DNA of 13,618 nt. Origin: Thalassiosira profunda (lineage: Eukaryota; Bacillariophyta; Thalassiosirophyceae; Thalassiosirales; Thalassiosiraceae). Shown here piece by piece: positions 7,066 through 13,618 of the stretch. A model generated the notes under the pieces. That model was not told the origin of the DNA. It did not search any database and saw nothing but the letters and a program-made list of their open reading frames with translations. The stretch spans positions 1 through 13,618 of the forward strand of contig JALLAP010000366.1 in assembly GCA_036939355.1 (NCBI GenBank), given 5' to 3'. Numbering within the stretch: position 1 is the stretch's first letter; each line of letters begins with the position of its first letter. The translations under genes and the position numbers were made by a program.

Positions 7066-10000
7066 ATGTTGCGCCTGAGTAGTAGAGTCAGCGGCGCGGC
7101 CCTCTGCGGAACGATGTTGATGCTGCTTCGATCGGCGTCGGCGTTTGGGGCCCGGCGCGTGCTGCCGCGATGGGCGTCGGCGGCGTCTTGCAACCAGTGG
7201 CAGCTCGCCTCCAACAGAGGCTACCATCGCAGCGCGTTATTGGCATCTGCAAAGGCTCCCAACGTAGAGGTATCGCCCTCGGATCACGGCACCGCGCCCC
7301 TCTCGAGCTTTGATCAATCGGGCTCCATTTTGGACGGCAGACTTGTGAAGACGTTGCATTTGCGCAATAACATTACTGAACCCACGCCCATCCAATCGCA
7401 TGCGTTGCCGCTGCTATTTAACAATTACGATGTCATGGCGTCGAGTGCCACCGGTTCGGGAAAAACGCTGATGTTTGCCCTTCCCCTTTTGAACCGGCTA
7501 TTGGCGCTTGGCAAGAATACACCCGGCAAAAACATGGGTACGCCATCAGCGCTGATCATCGCACCAACGAGAGAGTTGGCAGTGCAGACAGCCGGGGTGT
7601 TGGATGGGTTCGCGAAGGAGGGCCTTCGTGGAAAGATTAATGTTTGCTCAGCCACTGGTGGGTCCGATTCGCGCAATCAAAGGCAACAGCTGCCGGGGTG
7701 CAACGTTCTAGTCGGCACGCCCGGGAGAATTTGCCAGTTTCTGGACGAGAGAAAGCTCACTCTGCAGCAAGTGAAGTATCTGGTCATCGACGAGGCCGAT
7801 CGTTTGCTGGATCTAGGATTTGAGCGGGAGCTGGGCAGGATTGCGCGATCGTTCTCGAGAGACAACCAAAAGCAAAGCGTCCTGTGCTCGGCCACCTTCC
7901 CTCAGGGAGTGCAGCGGTTGGCGGCCGACTTCTTGGATCCCAGCTACTACTTTGTCAGCGTCGGAAAGGTGGGAGGTACACATGCGAGCATCGCCCAAAG
8001 CTTTGAGTGGGTGAATCTTCCCCGTGGCAATGCCCCAAATGGCAACAATCCAAAGGTCAGCGCGGTACTGAGAAATGTGCATCAATTTTGGGAGAGCAAT
8101 CCACCAAAAGATCAATCGAGTGTGATTGTCTTCTGCAACACAAAAGATGGTGCCGAGTTGTACGGCAAAGCGTTGTCCAACAAACTGGGCTCAAAGAAGC
8201 GAGTAGTGCGCGTTATTCATGGAGACAAGTGAGTTGTTGGAGGTTGCCGGCGGTTGTACGAATCAAGTGTCTTCTTGTTGCACACACAGTACTAATCTTT
8301 TCAACCTTGGCGATAACAAAGACCACAGGCAGAGAGAAATCGAGCCTTGCAGGACTTTAGAGATGGGAAAGTCTCTTTGCTGGTTGCCACTGATGTGGCT
8401 GCTAGGGGCTTGGACGTCACCTCGATTGGTCTTGTGTTGCAAGCCGATTCGCCGAGAGACGTTGACACCTACACGCATCGAATTGGGCGGACGGGAAGGG
8501 CGGGTAGAAGTGGTCGGGCATTAACGTTGATCGACCCGAAGAGTGGTTTAGGACTTGCGTCTGGTCTGGTAGATTTGTTATCGGATGCTGGCCTGAACGA
8601 TAGCATCCCATCGTGGCTGTTGGGGATGAGTCACATTGCAAATGCCCGAAACTTGGAAGAGGATATGCAAATTCAGGCAGGGTCTGTCGGGGCACAGGCT
8701 GATGCAGGGTCTGAGCACGGGACTTCTGACGTAACGAATGACGAGTTTTCGCATCAAGACTTCCGCCGGACGGCTGCGAAAGACTCGTATGGGCTGGGCA
8801 AAGACGACAGCTATCGTACTTTTGAGGAGGAAGCCTACAGCACCGATACGGGCATTTCAGCAGCCATTGAACGGGACGTCAGTGAAGATTTGGGTGACGA
8901 TTCATCCATTTCTACCTCGTTGGATGGTGAGATGGAAGCCGCCAGCAGCCTTGAGGGCGAAACGACAACTCCATTTGAGCGAAAGGAGCCCAGCAAGAAG
9001 CTCACGCAGGCCTTGGTCGAGATCAGTGGCACTCCTGATGTTGGAGAGAACCCAGACAAGTCCATTTTGGACGGTCTTGCGAAGAGAAGCCAGGTCCTGC
9101 GGTTCGAGTACATTGGCTTGTTCCCGTTCCACATGGTTTCGGAGATGCTAATGACTCGCTCGTCGAGCAACGCCAATAGTGACCAAGCGACGATCCTTAT
9201 GGTAGCAGAGAAGCCGTCCATCGCCAAAGCTATAGCTGACGCTCTCAGTTCAAAACGAGGTCCGAGGCAGCGCCGAGGCATATCGCGAGCGCTTCCGGTT
9301 TATGAGTTTACGACCGACAGGTTTGGGCCGACCAACGGGGAACGGTGCACCGTCAGAGTAACGTCTGTTGTTGGGCACATTTATTCCCTTGGCTTCGACT
9401 TTGGCCAGAATAATGACACGCGGAAGGACCCACGTGACTATTTCAGCTTGCCTGTCACCAAAAAGGAGGAGAGCACCAGTTCCAAGTTGCGAGTCGTTGA
9501 TCACCTTCGGGCTTTGGCTGGGGACAGCGATCACTTGGTACTTTGGCTTGACTGCGACCCAGTGAGTATAGATGCCGAGCCATCATCTCTGTGAGAGACA
9601 TGCATTCTAACGCTACTTTCTTCGCTGACAACCCAACAGGAAGGAGAAAATATTGCACATGAAGGTATGGTACTTGCTTCATCGCTCGGTACTGTATACT
9701 TGACCTACCGTTCTCTCATCCGTGTCTGCCCTGTCCCTAAGTCCTTGCGGTGACGCGGAGGGCAATCCACAGCAATGTCGCATCGAGCGGTGACGATACC
9801 AATCGAATCCACAGAGCAAAATTCTCAGCCATTAGTCCATCTGCAATTCAGGACGCGTTCCGATCACTCGAAGAGCCGGATCCAGTCCTCTCGCGATCGG
9901 TGGATGCGCGCCAGGAACTCGACCTAAGGATTGGTGTCGCCCTCACGAGGCTGCTTACGTGGCGGTGCGTGAATGTTGCTCGAAAGCGTTTCTCGCCGTC

Positions 10001-11670
10001 GACCCGCATGATCTCCTACGGGCCTTGCCAGGTGAGCAGCTGCACCGCCAATGAAGCCCTGCACTTATTTCAGCAGCATTTGACAACAACGCATTGCTCT
10101 CGTTTTTCAGACGCCGGCACTGTCATTCGTCTTTGATCGGCTCAAGGAGATCGAATCATTCACCCCAGAACAGTACTGGAAAGTGCAGGTGGACGCCAAA
10201 TTATCCGACGGAAAGAGCTACCCGCTCAATTGGAGCGTTCCGGACCACCATGCCGTGGTTGATACGAGAAGCAAAACCCAACAGAGCGAAGCTTGTGCTA
10301 CGTTTGACAGGGAGTCAGCGATGGATATCGTCAAACGAGCGAAAGGCTCCGATCTCGTTGTGAAAAACGTGTCGCAATCCTCCGAGTCCATCAGTCCTCC
10401 GGTTGGTTTGAACACGGTTGCTCTGCTGGAGGCCGGCTCGAAAGCGATGGGCATGAGTCCAAAACAGGTGATGAACGTTGCAGAGAAGCTGTACTCAGCC
10501 GGTTTCATTTCATATCCGAGAACAGAGACGACTCGCTATGATCCCAATGGCTTCGATGCTCGTGCAATGCTCAGAGACCATAGCAACCACCCAGACTGGG
10601 GCCGGAGTGCATCCTACTTACTGAGAGCAAGAAAGTCGAACAAGCCGCCGCGACGCGGAAAGGATGCCGGAGACCACCCGCCAATCACACCGCTGAAATC
10701 GGCAACACGAGAACAAATTGGCGGGGGCGCTGCGTGGCGGGTCTACGATTTCGTCGTTCGCAACTTCATCGGCTCGCTCCATAATGATCTCGTCATTACG
10801 AAATCGCGAGCGTCGATTGGTTTGCCTGACAGCAGCGAGCCAGAGTTCGGCCTTGAACTCGTTACAGTCGATTCGCTTGGATTCTCAGATTCGTGTAGAT
10901 GGGTGCTGAAGGATATTCGCGCAGTACAAGGCAAAGTCGACATCAATAGCCTGTTGACGGAAGGACAGCGTCTAAAGATCACAAAGGCAAATGTTGAGGA
11001 GAAGAGAACGAGACCGCCTCGATTCCTTCAAGAGCACGAATTGATACGGCTGATGGACAGCAATCGCATTGGCACGGACGCTTCTATGTCAATGCACGTG
11101 AGCAATATTGTGGACCGCGGTTATGTGATGCTCTGCGACGAAACGGGGGTCCCTCTGCGGCCACCTCGTCCTCCCGGCCAGCGAAGGCCCAATCAACCGC
11201 GCCAAATCGGACGATACATGGTGCCGACTCCGTTAGGCGCCAGTCTTCTCGACTTGTTCGACCACGATGCCTCGGTGGACGACGTGGCCTCGCCTGCCAT
11301 GCTATCCCATCCATCCATTCGAAGGCAGATGGAAGAGGAAGTCAAAGAAATTGCCCTGGGAAACATCGACAAGGAGTACTGCCTCGAGAAGAATTTGAGT
11401 TGGTTCGAGGAGCGGTACGCCGAGCTGGAGCGGAGCCTGACGCGGGATCGCGTGGGCGAATTCGGGAAGGGTTTGGTAACTGCGAAGAATCACTTGAAAG
11501 GGCTGGAGAAACTGGGAGCCTTCGAGCCAAAAGTGGCCGCAGCGAATGGCAGGCAACAGCCGAGGAAGAAGGGAAACAGGAAAGGTTACGGCTCGAGAAG
11601 GCCAAGCTACAGGAAGCAACAGGGCAAACGAGGCCAGAATCAGAAGAGAAGGAGCAAAGTGAAGCAGTGA
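7066..11670 (+). CDS. DEAD-box helicase fused to TOP3-beta-like type IA topoisomerase (5 exons)
   Basis: Exons are 7066-8228, 8337-9561, 9640-9664, 9742-10031 and 10111-11670, giving about 1,420 aa. The leader resembles a plastid pre-sequence ([11 protein letters not shown]26|F27), though a mitochondrial one is possible. Helicase motifs are Q (PTPIQ, Q110), I (ATGSGKT, K133), Ia (PTRELA), TPGR (218-221), II (DEAD, 242-245), III (SAT, 275-277), HGD (385-387), V ([10 protein letters not shown], 405-414) and VI (HRIGRTGR, 435-442). An acidic linker (about 490-650) leads into the topoisomerase: [13 protein letters not shown] (676 on), TOPRIM DCDPEGEN (793-800), [13 protein letters not shown] (857 on), catalytic Tyr1036 in [12 protein letters not shown], and RIGTDAS (1220-1226). 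These match TOP3-beta better than TOP3-alpha. The tail (about 1370-1420) is Lys/Arg/Gln/Gly-rich with no zinc-finger cysteines. The enzyme should unwind and strand-pass nucleic acid, probably RNA and/or DNA in an organelle. The intron 1 acceptor is uncertain. Confidence 0.88.
8229..8336 (+). other. Intron 1 of the helicase-topoisomerase gene (acceptor uncertain)
   Basis: The donor GTGAGT follows the HGD motif. A branch-like TACTAAT lies at 8290-8296, and the first AG after it is at 8327-8328 (CCACAG). That acceptor shifts the frame by one. The frame-compatible acceptor is the AG at 8335-8336, but it removes most of the expected Q-x-x-R segment that is visible just before it (CAG GCA GAG AGA). 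Confidence 0.55.
9562..9639 (+). other. Intron 2 of the helicase-topoisomerase gene
   Basis: A 78-nt GTGAGT...CAACAG intron in phase 0 splits the TOPRIM motif between DCDP and EGEN. Without its removal the frame hits a stop at 9592, and the conserved EGEN glutamates would be lost. Confidence 0.93.
9665..9741 (+). other. Intron 3 of the helicase-topoisomerase gene
   Basis: A 77-nt GTATGG...CCTAAG intron in phase 1. Splicing joins HE-V to LAVTRRAI, continuing the topoisomerase core. Together with intron 2 it leaves a 25-nt microexon (9640-9664). Confidence 0.88.
10032..10110 (+). other. Intron 4 of the helicase-topoisomerase gene
   Basis: A 79-nt GTGAGC...TTTTTCAG intron in phase 0 with a clear pyrimidine tract. 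Splicing joins SYGPCQ to [10 protein letters not shown], a conserved junction in type IA topoisomerase III. Confidence 0.94.
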
Positions 11671-11690
11671 TAGCTTTAGCAATGTTTGCC
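11671..11690. other. 20-nt gap between convergent stop codons
   Basis: The helicase-topoisomerase stop (11668-11670) and the stop of the minus-strand plastid-type gene (11691-11693) are 20 nt apart. Their 3' UTRs must overlap each other's coding sequence. Confidence 0.85.
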
Positions 11691-12610
11691 TCAAAATTTG
11701 TCCCTCACTCGCGCCTTGTCAAGAGGCACCGCCCGGAACACGCCCAGTATCCGGCTCTCCTCCCTCCGCCACCCCGTATGCCACCCCATTTGACGAACGC
11801 AGATGGTTCCTTGTTTTGCTGATAGCTCCATCCTCGATGCATCTCCCTCCGTTCTCAGGCCAAAGTAGGGAACGGCAAAGTACAGATTTCCCTCGGGTAT
11901 CGACACGTCGCCGTCCGTCGCCCCGGCAACCGAGAGGCAGAATCTCAGTGTGGACGAGGACGATACGGACGCGGACGGGGACGATTCGACGCAGTATCCA
12001 CCATCACGGATAATCATTTTGTCAAACCCCCCGCGTAAGCGAGCACACGAAGCCGTTGGCAGGCGATACACAGGAGACAGCGACGAAGATTTGCTGGTGA
12101 CGGCCTTGGCCAACCCAGCTGCAATCTCCCCCGATGCCAACGTCTCTTCTCCATCGCCTGTGGGTCTCTCAAACAAAACGTCGACGGTGCACTCGATGCG
12201 ACGTCCGCTCGCACCCCACCGTGGTTCCATCCAAGTCCCTTTCTCCCTCCCGATGTCGAGATACAGCCGAAATGCATTCTCGGTGGATTGGGACGCCGGC
12301 AGGGAAAACTCCGATTGTCGCGTGCCCACCACTGAACTTTTTGCAGTGCACTTTGTGCAGTGGAAGGTTCCCCGCTTGTCCCCAGGCTCTCCCGAATGGC
12401 CTTGGCTTTGGCCAGCAGCTGCGCGGCCTCCGCAGCTGCCTCGGCGGCATCGTCGGTTCCACCATACATCAAAACCCGCTGACGCCTTTTGCTTCTGCAT
12501 CTCGTGGGGATGGGTGCACTGAACGCCTGCACTGCAATTGTTGGCGTCGCCTCCCGCGGCGCCAGATGGAGGAGAGCGCCCATCAGGATGAATGAGCAGG
12601 CAGACATCAT
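11691..12610 (-). CDS. Plastid-type conserved-looking protein of unknown function, apparent frameshift
   Basis: Two minus-strand frames join to make one plausible protein of about 306 aa. The first (from ATG 12610) has a signal peptide ending VQA|FSAP (A29|F30, the diatom plastid junction) and an Ala-rich helix (AAEAAQLLAKAKAIRE). The second carries ENAFRLYLDIGREKGTWMEP, RWGASGRRIECTVDV, and a C-terminal part with GNLYFAVPYFG and RQMGWHTGWRREESR. The frames meet in a short window (about 12305-12345). A single missing T in the minus-strand TTTT at 12305-12308, or a base in the AAAAA at 12340-12344, would explain it. A 20-nt GT...AG segment also restores the frame but is too short for an ordinary intron. 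I do not recognise the family. The aromatic, Gly-rich C-terminal half looks like a folded beta-rich domain. It is convergent with the helicase-topoisomerase gene and divergent from the transporter gene. Confidence 0.65.
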
Positions 12611-12777
12611 GGTTGTGGTTGGGCTCGTGGCGATGTGTGCTGTTGCTGCTGCAAAGTTGCGTTAGGGGTTGCGTTGTTGTACGTATCTAGAGACGTACTT
12701 ACGGGGAGAGTTAGCTACCCAAGTGCACTCCTATCACATGCACCGCGGCCGCGGCCTTGTTGCCGCTTGCACGGACC
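12611..12777. promoter_or_regulatory. Shared divergent promoter between plastid-type gene and MFS gene
   Basis: This is a 167-bp bidirectional promoter. It includes GTTGTGGTTGGG-type GT-rich sequence near the minus-strand gene, a 20-bp near-palindrome (12679-12698) and a 12-bp GC palindrome CCGCGGCCGCGG (12743-12754) near the plus-strand start. No TATA box is evident. Confidence 0.5.
12679..12698. promoter_or_regulatory. 20-bp near-perfect palindrome with two ACGT cores
   Basis: GTACGTATCTAGAGACGTAC pairs with itself at 9 of 10 positions and is centred on TCTAGA. Each arm has an ACGT core, the usual bZIP recognition core. It lies midway between two divergent genes, so it is a candidate dimeric factor site acting on one or both. 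Confidence 0.4.
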
Positions 12778-13618
12778 ATGCCGCCTCCCATCGAAGCGGA
12801 GGTGGTGCCCGACGAGCACGATGTCCCGCCACTGATGGCGGACGAGATCGGCGGCGGCGGCGGCGTCCCGCAACAACATCGGCAGTCCTGCCTTTCGCTT
12901 CTGAGGAATGCCCTCTCGTGCCCTGACCAGCTCACCGCCATGATCTCCAACTACTCCACGTCCTACAACGCCGTGAACGTCGGCATCGTGCTGCCCGTGC
13001 TGAGCTACTCGCTGGCGTCCCAGCAGCCCTATTCCTCGCCCAGGCTCGCAGACTCTGCATTGTTCACATCATATGCATATCGGCCTACGGCAACCTCGCG
13101 TCGGCTCGACGGCAACCCCAACGAGGAGACGGACGGGCAAGAGTCCCTCGTGGCCTCGTCCCTCCTTGCCGGGATGATACTGGGGCAGCTCGCGGGGGGC
13201 TACCTGGGCGACGTTTTGGGAAGGAGGAATGCAATGATGCTGGTGATGGCTCTTCAAATTGTGGGAAGCCTCGGGAGCGCGCTGCTCGTCTCGACGGAGA
13301 ACGAGCTGTTGGGCTTGACCACGTTGGAACAACTTAGCGTGTGGCGATTTATATTGGGGATCGGGGCGGGGGGCGTGTACCCGCTGGCGGCGGTGATGTC
13401 GGCCGAAAACAAGAAGGACGCGGAGCGGGGAGAGAGCGCTTCGAACTTGCGCGATGCGCCGCAATCCAATGGACCGACGATTGGCGAGATGGGGTGGAGC
13501 GACGAAGACGAAAGAATAGCAGGAGATTGCCCCTCTCGGTCGGATGAGGACATTGGCTCCTTTCAGCGAATAGCGCTCACCTTCTCCACGCAAGGTCTGG
13601 GCTTCATCACGGTTCCCC
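12778..13618 (+). CDS. MFS transporter, phosphate:H+ symporter-like (3' end beyond window)
   Basis: ATG 12778 opens a frame of 280 codons that is still open at the window end. After an acidic cytosolic N-terminus come TM1 (about 55-80, NYSTSYNAVNVGIVLPVLSY), a polar loop, TM2 (about 126-140), the MFS motif A loop GYLGDVLGRR (141-150), TM3 (about 151-172), TM4 (WRFILGIGAGGVYPLAAVMS, 189-208) and the start of TM5 (LTFSTQGLGFITVP). The TM4 signature and the downstream FSTQGLG match the Pho84-like phosphate:H+ symporter branch best. However, the Asp usual in GGDYPLS is Val here, so phosphate as substrate is uncertain; sugar or other anion transport is possible. The TM4-TM5 loop (about 211-262) is long, acidic and Ser/Asp-rich. 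No transit peptide is seen, so plasma membrane or another non-plastid membrane is likely. Confidence 0.78.
   Translation, partial: MPPPIEAEVVPDEHDVPPLMADEIGGGGGVPQQHRQSCLSLLRNALSCPDQLTAMISNYSTSYNAVNVGIVLPVLSYSLASQQPYSSPRLADSALFTSYAYRPTATSRRLDGNPNEETDGQESLVASSLLAGMILGQLAGGYLGDVLGRRNAMMLVMALQIVGSLGSALLVSTENELLGLTTLEQLSVWRFILGIGAGGVYPLAAVMSAENKKDAERGESASNLRDAPQSNGPTIGEMGWSDEDERIAGDCPSRSDEDIGSFQRIALTFSTQGLGFITVP

Noticed and set aside
8219..8524. Alternative frame through the helicase exon after the first intron acceptor ([10 protein letters not shown] and on)
   Set aside because: It loses helicase motifs V and VI and stops early; the other frame carries [10 protein letters not shown] and HRIGRTGR.
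12743..12754. 12-bp palindrome CCGCGGCCGCGG near the MFS start
   Set aside because: In GC-rich DNA such simple CG/GC palindromes arise easily, and no paired site or spacing supports a function.
1..13618. CRISPR arrays, insertion sequences, prophage or toxin-antitoxin systems
   Set aside because: No spaced direct repeats, terminal inverted repeats, transposase or phage motifs were seen; introns and plastid leaders show the DNA is eukaryotic.

Overview
The window reads as nuclear DNA of a photosynthetic stramenopile, most likely a diatom. Four things point there. Genes are dense and compact. One gene has short GT-AG spliceosomal introns, including a 25-nt microexon. TTAGGG-type telomeric repeat units are present. 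Several proteins begin with a hydrophobic signal peptide followed by an A|F junction (EA|FATS, SA|FGAR, QA|FSAP), which is the ASAFAP-type bipartite plastid pre-sequence of red-lineage secondary plastids. Species cannot be fixed; a Thalassiosira-like centric diatom is a guess.

Seven protein genes alternate strictly in orientation (+ - + - + - +). In order they are: (1) 545-3328 +, a five-TM membrane protein with a lumenal or extracellular sulfatase/alkaline-phosphatase-superfamily domain laid out like lipoteichoic acid synthase; (2) 3475-4881 -, a prolyl-4-hydroxylase-type 2-oxoglutarate/Fe(II) dioxygenase; (3) 5029-5871 +, a plastid PAP2-type lipid phosphate phosphatase; (4) 5885-6841 -, a peroxisomal-type enoyl-CoA hydratase/isomerase; (5) 7066-11670 +, a five-exon gene in which a complete DEAD-box helicase is fused in frame to a TOP3-beta-like type IA topoisomerase; (6) 11691-12610 -, a plastid-type protein of unknown function with an apparent frameshift; (7) 12778 to the window end +, an MFS transporter related to phosphate:H+ symporters. 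Divergent pairs share 147, 224 and 167 bp between start codons. Convergent pairs are separated by 146, 13 and 20 bp.

The standout is gene 5. An SF2 helicase joined to a type IA topoisomerase is the layout of prokaryotic reverse gyrase. Here the parts are eukaryotic: a DEAD-box RNA helicase and a topoisomerase III-beta-like enzyme, a class known to act on RNA as well as DNA. The joined protein would be about 1,420 aa with an acidic Ser/Asp/Glu-rich linker and a Lys/Arg-rich tail. Two points need transcript evidence: the first intron has no splice pair that restores the expected helicase sequence exactly, and the TOPRIM acidic motif is split across a 25-nt microexon.

The genes do not form an obvious pathway. 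Two touch lipid metabolism (genes 3 and 4), and three or four look plastid- or endomembrane-targeted. Positions 1-544 hold no gene I can support.
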